Positions 43,708 to 52,160 of a stretch of 64,000 bases of DNA are shown piece after piece. A program made the position numbers and the translations under genes. The stretch is from SD8 sp035528475 (lineage in GTDB: Archaea; Halobacteriota; Methanomicrobia; Methanomicrobiales; Methanospirillaceae), in assembly GCA_035528475.1 (NCBI GenBank), contig DATKYO010000114.1, positions 8,233-72,232 on the forward strand, given 5' to 3'. The stretch's first letter is position 1. Each line of letters begins with the position of its first letter. The notes under the pieces were generated by a model that was not told the origin of the DNA, searched no databases, and worked only from the letters and a program-made list of their open reading frames with translations.

Positions 43708-44697
43708 TTGACAACCTATGGAATTGAATTTGTACCAGGAAACGTCAATGTCAAGCAGGTAGTCAATTACTGCAAGCTTGCAGAATCCAAAGACATTGAT
43801 TTTGCCTGGATCACTAACCACTATAACAACAGGCACTGCTACCCGACCCTGGCCATGATTGCTGCCGCAACCAACAGCCTCAAGATGGGACCGGGTATTA
43901 TGAACACTTTCACTGACACCCCGGCAGCAATTGCTTCTTTTATGGCCACACTGAACGAAATTTCAGATGGGCGTGCGGTACTGGGTATCGGACCCGGTGA
44001 TCTCTCAACACTGCCCAAGCTTGCAATCGCGGGCGAAAAGCCTGTTGGCCGCTTAAAAGAGGGTGTTGCAGTTATCCGTGAGCTTCTTACTGGTGATGAG
44101 GTCAAGAAGACCGGAAGGACATTCTTTGACTACGACGGTGCAAAGTTGACCGGCGTTACACTTCCCGGCAAGAAAGGCATCCCTGTCTACATTGGTGCCC
44201 AGGGACCGAAGATGCTCGAGCTTGCAGGGACTGACGGTGACGGATCACTGATTAATGCATCCAACCCCAAGGACTTCCAGGCGGCCATCCCCATCATCAA
44301 ACAGGCGATGGAGAAGGCCGGAAGGAAGAAACACGACGTGGGTGCATACACCGCTATGTCGATTGACATGAGCGAGAAAAAGGCACGCAATTCAGCAAAG
44401 ATTGTTGCGGCATTCATTGCAGCAGGATCACCGCCGCCTCTCCTGCAGCGTCATGGTCTTGATCTGAACAACGTGGCAAAGATCAAAGAGGCACTTGCAA
44501 GGTTTGACTTCAAGACGGTTGGTGGCCTCGTTGGCGATGCCGAGATTGATGCGTTCACAATTGCCGGTACCCCCGACACAGTGAAGCAGAAATGTGAAGA
44601 CCTGACAAAAGCTGGTGTCACCCAGATCATCTTCGGATCTCCGCTTGGTCCGGACATGACAAACTCGATCCGCCTGCTCGGCAAGTATATCGTATAA
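43708..44697 (+). CDS. mer: F420-dependent methylene-H4MPT reductase
   Basis: Reduces methylene- to methyl-H4MPT with F420H2, a core step of CO2 methanogenesis; soluble, luciferase-like TIM barrel. 329 aa. TTG start at 43708 with GAGGTGA 7 nt upstream; the protein begins TTYGIEFVPGNVNVKQVVNY. Diagnostic blocks: DFAWITNHYNNRHCYPTLAM, MGPGIMNTFTDTPA, AVLGIGPGDLSTL and YIGAQGPKMLELAG. High-expression codon choice. A T7 run (44725-44731) follows as terminator. Confidence 0.97.
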   Translation: MTTYGIEFVPGNVNVKQVVNYCKLAESKDIDFAWITNHYNNRHCYPTLAMIAAATNSLKMGPGIMNTFTDTPAAIASFMATLNEISDGRAVLGIGPGDLSTLPKLAIAGEKPVGRLKEGVAVIRELLTGDEVKKTGRTFFDYDGAKLTGVTLPGKKGIPVYIGAQGPKMLELAGTDGDGSLINASNPKDFQAAIPIIKQAMEKAGRKKHDVGAYTAMSIDMSEKKARNSAKIVAAFIAAGSPPPLLQRHGLDLNNVAKIKEALARFDFKTVGGLVGDAEIDAFTIAGTPDTVKQKCEDLTKAGVTQIIFGSPLGPDMTNSIRLLGKYIV

Positions 44698-44778
44698 TTG
44701 CAGTTGAGCACAACGGATCTCTTCTTTTTTTCCCATCATTTTAATAGAAGTATCTCGAACACTCATTGTTGAGCCAGT

Positions 44779-45705
44779 ATGTTTACCGTTACCGAGATTT
44801 CCATCGGCAAAACCCTCCTGCAGATGAGAGAAGAGCGGCTCACGGGTCTCCGGTGCAAAATATCCCCGGAACGAATCAACCGAAGGATTGATACAGAATA
44901 TATCCCCGGGGAAGTGCCGCCCGGCTGCCCGTTCTGCCCTGATAGTATTTTGAATATCACTCCAACCTTCAGCAATGGCAGACGGATATGTGTCGGAGAG
45001 AGTGTAACGTTCCCGAATCTATTTCCATTTTCGGAGTGGCACACCGTTACGGTTATCAGCCGTGAGCACCAGGTGGACCATTTCGAAAAAAAACAGCTGC
45101 TTGATGCATTTACTGGCATGATAAAATCACTGGAAGGGGTTCTTGGGTATCCAAGCATTAACTGGAATTATCTGCCCTCTTCAGGTGCCAGCATTGACCA
45201 TCCCCATCTCCAGGGTATGGTGGACAGGCGCCCCCCTGTTCTGGCTGAAAAGTATATGAACGGAGGGTTCAGCTATTACACAAAACATGGAAAGAGTTAC
45301 TGGGATGCCATAAGAGAGAAGGAACTGGGGGGAGAGAGGTACCTGTTCGGCGATGAAATACTATGGCTTGCCCACGCAGTTCCCCTTGGAGAGCGCGAAA
45401 TTCGCGCAATGCTTCCTGTATCAACACTTCATGATTTTGAACCATATCTGGACACATTTGTGGCGGGGCTCCTGGATGTAATAAAATTCTACCGCCGAAT
45501 GGGCACGCATGCATTTAATATATCGATATTTTTTGATAAAAAACCGCAACCGGACACATTCAACGCATTTTGCTCCGTAATTGCCCGCATCAATCCTAAT
45601 CCGGCTTCCATCAGCGATTCGGCATTTATGGAACGAGTGCATCTGGAACCGGTTATTCTGACATTACCTGAAGATTTGGGTATTAACTGGAGAAAAGAAA
45701 AATAA
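44779..45705 (+). CDS. GalT-like HIT-superfamily nucleotidyltransferase
   Basis: 308 aa resembling galactose-1-phosphate uridylyltransferase: GCPFCPDSI (zinc cysteines) at about 50-58, SEWHTVTVISREHQVDHF, and the active-site HPHLQ inside SGASIDHPHLQGMVDRRP (GalT has HPHGQ). The Gly to Leu change makes the substrate uncertain; UDP-galactose metabolism or an Ap4A-type reaction are options. No sugar genes adjoin. Lies between mer and mtd; a T8 run follows the stop. Confidence 0.82.
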   Translation: MFTVTEISIGKTLLQMREERLTGLRCKISPERINRRIDTEYIPGEVPPGCPFCPDSILNITPTFSNGRRICVGESVTFPNLFPFSEWHTVTVISREHQVDHFEKKQLLDAFTGMIKSLEGVLGYPSINWNYLPSSGASIDHPHLQGMVDRRPPVLAEKYMNGGFSYYTKHGKSYWDAIREKELGGERYLFGDEILWLAHAVPLGEREIRAMLPVSTLHDFEPYLDTFVAGLLDVIKFYRRMGTHAFNISIFFDKKPQPDTFNAFCSVIARINPNPASISDSAFMERVHLEPVILTLPEDLGINWRKEK

Positions 45706-45717
45706 TTTGGTTTTTTT

Positions 45718-46557
45718 TCACTCGGGTTTGCTGATGAGTTTGGTCTTGGCGACCAGGGTCCCATCGTTTTTGTGCGGCTTACGGACAACACCGTCGGTAC
45801 CCTTCTCGATCTCGCGTGCCTCATCACAGAGCATTGTTGCCGCTCTCATCATTTCGTGAGCGCTCGCGACAATCGGGACATAATTCTCAAATCCCTTGGT
45901 CATGAAACAACCCTTTACATTCACCATTGCAACGGCTGCTGCAATCTCAAATGCTGCCCGGGCTTTTGCATATGCATAGGGGTTGGTGAATTCACCTGCA
46001 ACGGCTTTATCCGAAGTAACAACGAATTTTGGCAGTACCAGGTCAGCGCCCTTCTTTCCTGCTTTCACCTGATCGATGACTTTATCAAGTTCGAGCTGCA
46101 TCTTCCGGAATGCACCGGTAACGGACAGGACCTTGACCAGGTTGCCGTTATAATCGGCCATTTCGATGGGATCGAGGAATTCACGGCGGGCTCCAATCAT
46201 TGCGTCCGCTTTCTGAATAATATATCCGAATTTACTCTCCTTAAGATCGGCCCACTCCTTCTTGGTGGTGACATCGTCAGTGATTACGATGACTGGAATT
46301 CCTGCAGCTGCAAGGGCTTCACGTGCACCGGTAGGTCCGGGAAGGACACCATTTGGCGACACTACAATTGCGAAGTCAGGTCCATACGCGATCAGGTTCT
46401 TTACTACGCGGTCAACATCCTCCGGCTGGAGTTTTGTTCCGCTGGTGGCCATAAACGTCTGCATATCCTCACGATCTGCACGCTCGTCAAGGAGCAGCTC
46501 GACCATAACACCACTCGCAATGTTGCCCAGCTTGGCAACTCCTACTTTAACAACCAT
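45718..46557 (-). CDS. mtd: F420-dependent methylene-H4MPT dehydrogenase
   Basis: Reversible reduction of methenyl- to methylene-H4MPT with F420H2, the step before Mer. 279 aa, normal length. N-terminal KVGVAKLGNIASGVMVELLL, DFAIVVSPNGVLPGPTGARE, GYIIQKADAMIGARREFLDP and DKAVAGEFTNPYAYAKARAA are characteristic. Preceded by GAGGTG and a TATA element (46613-46621), giving a ~35-nt leader. Divergent from tfx. Confidence 0.97.
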   Translation of the reverse strand: MVVKVGVAKLGNIASGVMVELLLDERADREDMQTFMATSGTKLQPEDVDRVVKNLIAYGPDFAIVVSPNGVLPGPTGAREALAAAGIPVIVITDDVTTKKEWADLKESKFGYIIQKADAMIGARREFLDPIEMADYNGNLVKVLSVTGAFRKMQLELDKVIDQVKAGKKGADLVLPKFVVTSDKAVAGEFTNPYAYAKARAAFEIAAAVAMVNVKGCFMTKGFENYVPIVASAHEMMRAATMLCDEAREIEKGTDGVVRKPHKNDGTLVAKTKLISKPE

Positions 46558-46562
46558 TTATA

Positions 46563-46621
46563 CACCTCTTTTTTGTTATTTTTGTTATAACAGGTTACTA
46601 TTTGCCGGTGCTAATATAAAC
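46563..46621 (-). promoter_or_regulatory. mtd promoter with palindrome at start site
   Basis: Minus strand TATA GTTTATATTAG (46611-46621). The palindrome TGTTATAACA (46583-46592) falls at the predicted start, and the ribosome site GAGGTG (46563-46568) follows. Within the 221-nt gap shared with tfx. Confidence 0.5.
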
Positions 46622-46778
46622 ATTTTGAAATTTCATTTTAATTCGAAATTTCCGGCCCAAATCCTGCGTCCTGTAAAAGAGAATGATGGTGCCAGTTTGG
46701 GGTTGCCTCAGTCCGATCTGCATGATCAGATCAATGTTAACGAAAAGTGTTTAAGTCTCAGCTACCTATTAGGTTTAT

Positions 46779-47183
46779 ATGAAGGATGGGCTGCTTACCG
46801 ATCGTCAGAAGGAAGTTCTCAGGTACCGGAAGCAGGGATTGACCCAGCAGCAAATCGCTGATATTATTTCCACATCAAAGGCGAATGTGTGCACAGTCGA
46901 AAAATCAGCCATGGAAAATATCAGAAGGGCTAAAGATACGCTTGAATTCCTTTATACCCTCGATGCAACGCATCTATGTACCGTACAGGCAGGGACGGAT
47001 CTTCTCGATGTCTCGCCGTTCATCTATGGTGAGGCGGAAAAGATGGGTATAAAAGTGAAATATGACACAATTTCACTGATTAATAAGCTAAGAGAATCTT
47101 TACCCGAGCGGTTTAAGGCTCGCCATATAAGAGAGAATATTGAAGTCTACATAAATGATGAGGGCGATCTCTACTTCGGGTGA
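46779..47183 (+). CDS. tfx: Tfx family DNA-binding protein
   Basis: 134 aa. Helix-turn-helix at about 7-45: LTDRQKEVLRYRKQGLTQQQ, IADIISTSKANVCTVEKSAM, sigma-70 region 4-like. The C-terminal half (VQAGTDLLDVSPFIYGEAEK) is conserved in Tfx. In Methanothermobacter Tfx binds the fmdECB (molybdenum formylmethanofuran dehydrogenase) promoter region; here it is divergent from mtd, suggesting control of C1-pathway genes. Confidence 0.92.
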   Translation: MKDGLLTDRQKEVLRYRKQGLTQQQIADIISTSKANVCTVEKSAMENIRRAKDTLEFLYTLDATHLCTVQAGTDLLDVSPFIYGEAEKMGIKVKYDTISLINKLRESLPERFKARHIRENIEVYINDEGDLYFG

Positions 47184-47200
47184 AAAACCCGGTTTTTTTT
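47177..47200 (+). terminator. Hairpin-T8 terminator after tfx
   Basis: CGGGT-GAAAA-ACCCG (47177-47191) then GT8 (T 47193-47200). The stop codon of tfx lies inside the stem-loop. A hairpin plus T-run is unusually bacterial-like for an archaeon, though the T-run alone may suffice. Confidence 0.6.
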
Positions 47201-47236
47201 GCTATTTTAAGAGAAGATACCAGCTATCCTGGCATA

Positions 47237-47570
47237 CATTTATATTCAATTTTACCCTATAATAATGGAAGCCTATATCAGGATTTTGCCCGCCATCTGA
47301 CGCCCAAGTATCCCTTCACCGGGATAAAGGGCCTCTGATATGCGGGCAGAATGTTATGAAAGGCGGAAATCCTCCCACGGGAGGATGAGCCGAGAAGGAG
47401 TTGTGGAATCACAACGGGCTGACAAAGTGGATCTGACAGGATGCATGGGTGGACGTCATTGGCACGAGCCCGATCATCAATTGCGATGAAATGCATCGTG
47501 GGTCAGGATCTGTTCGCGAGACCGGTAGGCTAATACACATACGCCGGCCCCTGGTTATCGGGGTCGTATA
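47237..47570 (+). ncRNA. Structured non-coding RNA, family not identified
   Basis: A TATA element (CATTTATATTC, 47237-47247) predicts a transcript from about 47268. The sequence is rich in stems and lacks a plausible reading frame: H-type pseudoknot 47275-47281/47335-47341 with 47288-47293/47342-47347; hairpin 47302-47314/47321-47332; hairpin ATCCTCCC/GGGAGGAT (47369-47386); GTTGTG-GAAT-CACAAC (47400-47415); long arm 47430-47510; AGCCTA (47270-47275) with TAGGCT (47526-47531) closing the whole; hairpin 47547-47565. RNase P RNA was considered for its size, but its conserved blocks are not convincing. It could also be a leader transcript. Confidence 0.5.
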
Positions 47571-47682
47571 ATGAAGAGAAGCCGCCATTCCCTGCTCGAG
47601 ATGACGTGCAGAAGGTGTGGGATGTTCGTCTATCGCGAGTTTGTTCAGTCATGAGGGAACGCTCAATCTCGGGCCCTGACGG

Positions 47683-47799
47683 CATATAAAAAATGCATGA
47701 CAGGGCGATATCACGCAGAAGAATCCAACCGGGTTTTCCTGGAAACAGGGCTGTAATCTCCCGGTAAGGATCAGTAATCGTTTGAGGATTGATTGAAAC
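47683..47799 (+). promoter_or_regulatory. Ribosomal operon promoter and hairpin leader
   Basis: CATATAAAAA (47683-47692) is a strong TATA box; start near 47712 gives an ~88-nt leader. The leader folds: ACCGGG/CCCGGT (47728-47733/47760-47765) encloses CCTG-GAAA-CAGG (47738-47749), a GNRA-capped hairpin. Such leaders are often bound by an encoded ribosomal protein; no specific match is claimed. Confidence 0.55.
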
Positions 47800-48813
47800 A
47801 TGCCAAAAATAAACAGGCCACGAAGAGGTTCTCTCGCATTCAGTCCCAGGAAACGTGCGAAGAGCCAGGTTCCTAAGTATAAATCCTGGCCCGAGTACAA
47901 TGGGGAGCCAATGCTGCAGGGATTTGCAGGATATAAAGTGGGTATGACGCATGTTATCATGGTTGACGACCATAAAAACAGCCCTACCGAAGGGCGGGAT
48001 ATCATGGTTCCGGTTACCGTTGTGGAAATTCCGGCCATGAAGGTGGCAGCCATACGCGCCTATACTCACGACACTAATGGAAAGCGGCCAATGACCGAGA
48101 TGTGGGCAGAAACACTTGATCCAGCACTCGAAAGAAGAATCACACTCCCCAAAAAGTACAGCGGGGAAGAGGCAAAAAGCGCTATTCTTGACGCGATCGC
48201 GAATGGCAAAGTGGTGGATATCTATGCGCTCATGCATACCACGCCTGAAATTGTAAGCGGGATACCGAAGAAAGTTCCCGAACTTATGGAGATTCGGGTT
48301 GCCGGTGGAAGTATTGAACAGAGGTTTGAGTTTGCACTGACTCTCTTTAATACCGAAGTGACTCTTGCGAATGTAATCAAGATCGGTACATATACAGATA
48401 TTACTGCAGTGACCACCGGCAAGGGCACACAGGGACCAGTCAAGCGATGGGGGATTGCTCTCCGAAAGCGCAAACATTCACGCGGTGGTAAAGAACGGCA
48501 CATCGGAAACCTCGGGCCATGGCATCCCCACCATGTACGGTGGCAGGTTCCGATGATGGGACAGATGGGATATCAGCAGCGTACCGAATTCAACAAACGG
48601 ATTCTGAAAATCGGCAATGATGGGGCGGAAGTCACACCTGCAGGAGGATTCATGCATTACGGGGTGCTTCGCAACCCGTATGTCCTGATCAAGGGGTCCA
48701 TACCCGGCCCCGTGAAAAGGCTGGTCAGGATCAGGCCTGCTATCAGAATGGGTGAACATCTGGAGCGCCAGCCGGCAATCGAATTTGTCAGTGTCCAGAG
48801 TAAGCAGGGGTGA
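47800..48813 (+). CDS. rpl3: Ribosomal protein uL3
   Basis: Large-subunit protein near the peptidyl transferase centre, binding the 3' part of 23S rRNA. 337 aa, the long archaeal/eukaryotic form. Basic N-terminus PKINRPRRGSLAFSPRKRAK; GFAGYKVGMTHV; ALRKRKHSRGGKERHIGNLG and PWHPHHVRW in the central extension. First gene of the S10-spc-like operon; rpl4 follows after 1 nt. Confidence 0.98.
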   Translation: MPKINRPRRGSLAFSPRKRAKSQVPKYKSWPEYNGEPMLQGFAGYKVGMTHVIMVDDHKNSPTEGRDIMVPVTVVEIPAMKVAAIRAYTHDTNGKRPMTEMWAETLDPALERRITLPKKYSGEEAKSAILDAIANGKVVDIYALMHTTPEIVSGIPKKVPELMEIRVAGGSIEQRFEFALTLFNTEVTLANVIKIGTYTDITAVTTGKGTQGPVKRWGIALRKRKHSRGGKERHIGNLGPWHPHHVRWQVPMMGQMGYQQRTEFNKRILKIGNDGAEVTPAGGFMHYGVLRNPYVLIKGSIPGPVKRLVRIRPAIRMGEHLERQPAIEFVSVQSKQG

Positions 48814-48814
48814 T

Positions 48815-49567
48815 ATGACGATGAAAGCACAGGTAAAAGGACTTGACGGAACAGTGGCCCGGGATATTGAGCTCCCGGAGGTCTTTTCCGAGGAATATCG
48901 CCCGGATATTATCAGAAAAGCTGTTATATCGCTCCAGAGCAGCAGGAGACAGCCCCACGGGACATACCGCTTTGCGGGTATAAACTCTTCTGCAGTCAGC
49001 TGGGGGAGTGGTCGAGGAGCGGCGCAGTTGCCGCGTATAAAAGGCGGCTCACGTGCAGCAAAGATCCCCCAGGCCAAGGGAGGAAGAGCAGCCCACCCGC
49101 CTGTAACGGACAAGATACTGATCAGGCAAATCAACAAAAAGGAAAAGCAGAAGGCGATAAGGTCCGCATTGGGAGCCACAATACGAGAAGACCTGGTCAG
49201 GGCCAGGGGACACGTGTATGAAGGCGAAGTGCCCGTTATTCTGGAAGACCAGTTTGAAGAGCTCTCGCGCACCAGCGACGTGATTGCTGCCCTTACTGCG
49301 GCTGGCGTCTATGGCGATATCGAACGTTCGAAAATGAGCAAGAAGGTTCGTGCGGGACGAGGCAAGATGCGTGGTCGACGCTACAAGCAGCGCAAGAGCC
49401 TGCTCATTGTGACCAGCACAAAGCCTCTGAAGGCAGCTATGAATCTGGCCGGTGTTGATGTGGTGATCACGGATCAGCTGAATGCCGAGCTCCTTGCCCC
49501 AGGCACCCAGGCGGGACGCCTGACAGTCTGGACCGAGGCTGCACTCATGAAACTGGAGGGGAAATGA
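48815..49567 (+). CDS. rpl4: Ribosomal protein uL4
   Basis: Exit-tunnel protein, 250 aa. ATG 48815 (MTMKAQVKGLDGTV) comes 1 nt after the rpl3 stop with AGGGGTG upstream; ATG 48821 is equally plausible. The basic loop reaching the tunnel is RIKGGSRAAKIPQAKGGRAA (about 70-90). KMRGRRYKQRKSLLIV is the conserved RNA-binding block. Confidence 0.97.
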   Translation: MTMKAQVKGLDGTVARDIELPEVFSEEYRPDIIRKAVISLQSSRRQPHGTYRFAGINSSAVSWGSGRGAAQLPRIKGGSRAAKIPQAKGGRAAHPPVTDKILIRQINKKEKQKAIRSALGATIREDLVRARGHVYEGEVPVILEDQFEELSRTSDVIAALTAAGVYGDIERSKMSKKVRAGRGKMRGRRYKQRKSLLIVTSTKPLKAAMNLAGVDVVITDQLNAELLAPGTQAGRLTVWTEAALMKLEGK

Positions 49568-49568
49568 A

Positions 49569-49817
49569 ATGGTGCTGAAGTATCCGTTTGTGACAGAAAA
49601 GGCAATGATGATACTGGATAAACAGAGCAAACTCCAGTTCCTGGTGAACAAGAATGCCACCAAGCCCCAGATAAAGCGGGAGATCGAGAAGGCCTTTGAC
49701 CAGGAAGTGACATCCATCTCTACCCTCATGACCATGAAGGGTAAGAAAAAGGCCATAGTGAGTTTTGCCAACGACAAAGCCGCTGAAGAGATTCTCAGCC
49801 GGCTTGGAATCATGTAG
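49569..49817 (+). CDS. rpl23: Ribosomal protein uL23
   Basis: Protein at the tunnel exit that contacts SRP54 and the translocon. 82 aa, archaeal length. VLKYPFVTEKAMMILDKQSK at the start and a basic alpha-beta fold. One nt after rpl4. Confidence 0.97.
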   Translation: MVLKYPFVTEKAMMILDKQSKLQFLVNKNATKPQIKREIEKAFDQEVTSISTLMTMKGKKKAIVSFANDKAAEEILSRLGIM

Positions 49818-49826
49818 GTGGGGATC

Positions 49827-50543
49827 ATGGGACATCGAATTACAACACAGAACAGGGGAAGAGGAGGCCCGACATACCGCGCTCCTTCCCATAGGTATAA
49901 AGCTGCCTTGAGACATGCAGGCAATGGCGATTCCACTGTAAGGGGTACTGTTATCGATATCGAGCATGATCCTGCCAGACATACTCCCATTGCGCTGGTA
50001 AGGCTGGAAGACGGCTCAAAGATGTATATGCTGGTTACCGAAGGGATCGGCGTAGATGATGAGGTGGCCTGGGGACCAGAAGCCGAGGTGAGAAATGGCA
50101 ATACACTCCCCCTCAGGGCAGTTCCTACAGGGGCATATGTATGCAATATCGAAGCCCGGCCGAATGACGGAGGCAAATTTGTCCGGTCAAGCGGGGTCCA
50201 GGCAGTTGTCATCGACAAGACCGCGGAGAAAGTTGGTGTACAGATGCCCAGCGGTCAGACAAAGTGGTTTAATGCCCGTTGCCGGGCGACCGTGGGAATC
50301 GTAGCCGGTGGAGGCCGTGGAGAGAAACCATTTGTAAAGGCCGGCAATAAGCATCACAAGATGAAAAATACTGCATCGAACTGGCCCAGGGTCCGTGGTA
50401 TGGCCATGAACGTCATCGACCATCCGTTTGGTGGTGGTGGACACCAGCATGCCGGCAGGCCAAAGACAGTAGCCAGAGGAACATCCCCGGGAAGAGTGGT
50501 CGGACACGTTGCAGCAAGAAAGACCGGCCGGGGCAAGAAGTGA
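49827..50543 (+). CDS. rpl2: Ribosomal protein uL2
   Basis: Core large-subunit protein needed for subunit joining and peptidyl transfer. 238 aa from ATG 49827 (MGHRITTQNRGRGGPTYRAP) with GGTGGGG upstream. The C-terminal VIDHPFGGGGHQHAGRP holds the conserved histidine near the catalytic centre. Confidence 0.98.
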   Translation: MGHRITTQNRGRGGPTYRAPSHRYKAALRHAGNGDSTVRGTVIDIEHDPARHTPIALVRLEDGSKMYMLVTEGIGVDDEVAWGPEAEVRNGNTLPLRAVPTGAYVCNIEARPNDGGKFVRSSGVQAVVIDKTAEKVGVQMPSGQTKWFNARCRATVGIVAGGGRGEKPFVKAGNKHHKMKNTASNWPRVRGMAMNVIDHPFGGGGHQHAGRPKTVARGTSPGRVVGHVAARKTGRGKK

Positions 50544-50553
50544 GGGGTAAGTT

Positions 50554-50967
50554 ATGGCAAAGAAGACACAGAAGAGGTTACCACGAAGGCGAGAGGAGTT
50601 TACCTATCACGGTTTCAGGCTGGATGAGCTGAGAGAGATGGGGATTAATGACCTTCTTCCTATCATGCCCGCCCGTGCCCGCCGGAAAATTACACGTGGC
50701 CTGACCCGTGGAGAGGAAAATCTCATCTCCAAGTTCAGAAGCGGGGAGACAAGGATCCGCACGCACATGCGTGACATGATAGTGCTGCCCGAGATGGTAG
50801 GAAGAGAAGTGGAGATTTACAATGGCAAGGAATTCATAAAAGTTGAGATCCAGCCAGAAGCAGTCTTCCACTACCTGGGAGAGTTTTCACCGACCCGCCG
50901 GAGGGTTGCCCATGGCAGTGCCGGTATAGGTGCCACCCGGTCGAGTAAGTATGTACCGCTGAAGTGA
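50554..50967 (+). CDS. rps19: Ribosomal protein uS19
   Basis: Small-subunit head protein near the A site. 137 aa, archaeal form with N-terminal extension KKTQKRLPRRREEFTYHGF. RTHMRDMIVLPEMVGREVEI and GEFSPTRRRVAHGSAGIGAT are the family blocks. Confidence 0.97.
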   Translation: MAKKTQKRLPRRREEFTYHGFRLDELREMGINDLLPIMPARARRKITRGLTRGEENLISKFRSGETRIRTHMRDMIVLPEMVGREVEIYNGKEFIKVEIQPEAVFHYLGEFSPTRRRVAHGSAGIGATRSSKYVPLK

Positions 50968-50972
50968 TTGAC

Positions 50973-51434
50973 ATGGCAAAGACAAAATATTCAAAAACTA
51001 TCGAGGGCGAAAACGTCGCCAGGGGGAAGGCCAATGAGATTCCGGTCTCCCCCAAGCACGCCATGGAAATTGCCAGGTTCATAAAGAACAAGCGCACAGA
51101 TGAGGCTATCGCCTATCTCGAGGAAGTTGTTGCCTGCAGAAAGGCAATCCCCTTCAGGAAGTTCAACCGGAATGTGGCTCATAAAAGAGGACTTTCAGGG
51201 TGGGATGCGGGTCGCTACCCTAAGAAAGCCTCTGAGGCATATATCCGTCTGCTTCACTCGGTGAACAAGAATGCAGAGTATATCGGACTTGATACCGAAA
51301 ACCTTAAAATTGTCCATGTTTCCGCCAATTGCGGCAGAGGATTCAAGGCATTTTTCCCTCGTGCAATGGGAAGAGCCACCCCGAAAAGAAGAGAGACGGT
51401 GAATATCGAGATCATGGTCAGGGAGGTTGAGTAA
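50973..51434 (+). CDS. rpl22: Ribosomal protein uL22
   Basis: Lines the exit tunnel. 153 aa from ATG 50973 (MAKTKYSKTIEGENVARGKA). PVSPKHAMEIARFIKNKRTD and RKFNRNVAHKRG mark the archaeal family. 5 nt after rps19; the stop abuts the rps3 start. Confidence 0.97.
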   Translation: MAKTKYSKTIEGENVARGKANEIPVSPKHAMEIARFIKNKRTDEAIAYLEEVVACRKAIPFRKFNRNVAHKRGLSGWDAGRYPKKASEAYIRLLHSVNKNAEYIGLDTENLKIVHVSANCGRGFKAFFPRAMGRATPKRRETVNIEIMVREVE

Positions 51435-52160
51435 ATGGCGGTTGAGAGAAAATTTGTGTCCGAAGGAGTACGGAAAGCACGTGTTGAAAAACACCTTGTA
51501 AAGGAGCTCAAACGTGCCGGCTATGGCGGTATGGATCTGCAGCGTACACCTCTTGGCACACAGGTGACAATTTATGCCGAAAAACCTGGCATTGTGATCG
51601 GTAAGGGCGGTAAAGTTGTCAGGGCGCTCACCCAGGATCTGGCTACGAATTTTGGTGTGGAATCTCCTCAGATCGAGGTGCAACAGGTACAGAATCCCAA
51701 CTTCAATCCACAGATTATGGCAGAAAGGCTTGCGAATGCCCTGGAGAGGGGATGGTATTTCCGCAAAGCGGGATCAAGCATCATTCGCCGTGTGATGGAA
51801 GCCGGTGCACTGGGATGTGAAGTGGTAATCGCCGGGAAACTGACAGGTTCCCGTGCCCGGGTCCAGAAATTCACCGAAGGCTACATCAAACACTGCGGTG
51901 AACCGGCGAATACCATCGTGGAGAAGGGCTATGCGATCGGCATTAAGAAACTCGGTGCAATTGGAGTGCAGGTCAAGATTATTCCCCCTGGTGCCAGGCT
52001 TCCTGACCACTTTGAGGTAATTCCACCCAAGGAGAAACCAGCTCCGCCACCTGAAGTAAGCGTGACCGAAGTCGGTGAAGACCTTGATGAAGAACTGTCA
52101 GAAGACATGGTCGAGGATGTTGAGGGCTACATCGAGGAAGAGTTCATGGAGGAGGAGTAG
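51435..52160 (+). CDS. rps3: Ribosomal protein uS3
   Basis: mRNA-entry protein of the small subunit, 241 aa. KH domain with GIVIGKGGKVVRALTQDLA (about 50-70); S3 C-terminal domain RRVMEAGALGCEVVIAGKLT. The last ~35 residues form an unusually acidic tail (GEDLDEELSEDMVEDVEGYI), common in archaeal S3. Confidence 0.97.
   Translation: MAVERKFVSEGVRKARVEKHLVKELKRAGYGGMDLQRTPLGTQVTIYAEKPGIVIGKGGKVVRALTQDLATNFGVESPQIEVQQVQNPNFNPQIMAERLANALERGWYFRKAGSSIIRRVMEAGALGCEVVIAGKLTGSRARVQKFTEGYIKHCGEPANTIVEKGYAIGIKKLGAIGVQVKIIPPGARLPDHFEVIPPKEKPAPPPEVSVTEVGEDLDEELSEDMVEDVEGYIEEEFMEEE

Noticed and set aside
47237..47570. Assignment of the structured RNA as RNase P RNA
   Set aside because: GGCGGAAATCC only loosely resembles the first conserved block and no ACAGAA-type 3' block is present, so the name was not given.
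47571..47654. 27-codon frame with a CRRC motif (ATG 47571)
   Set aside because: No ribosome site or suitable TATA box, very short, and only half a zinc knuckle; chance is likely.
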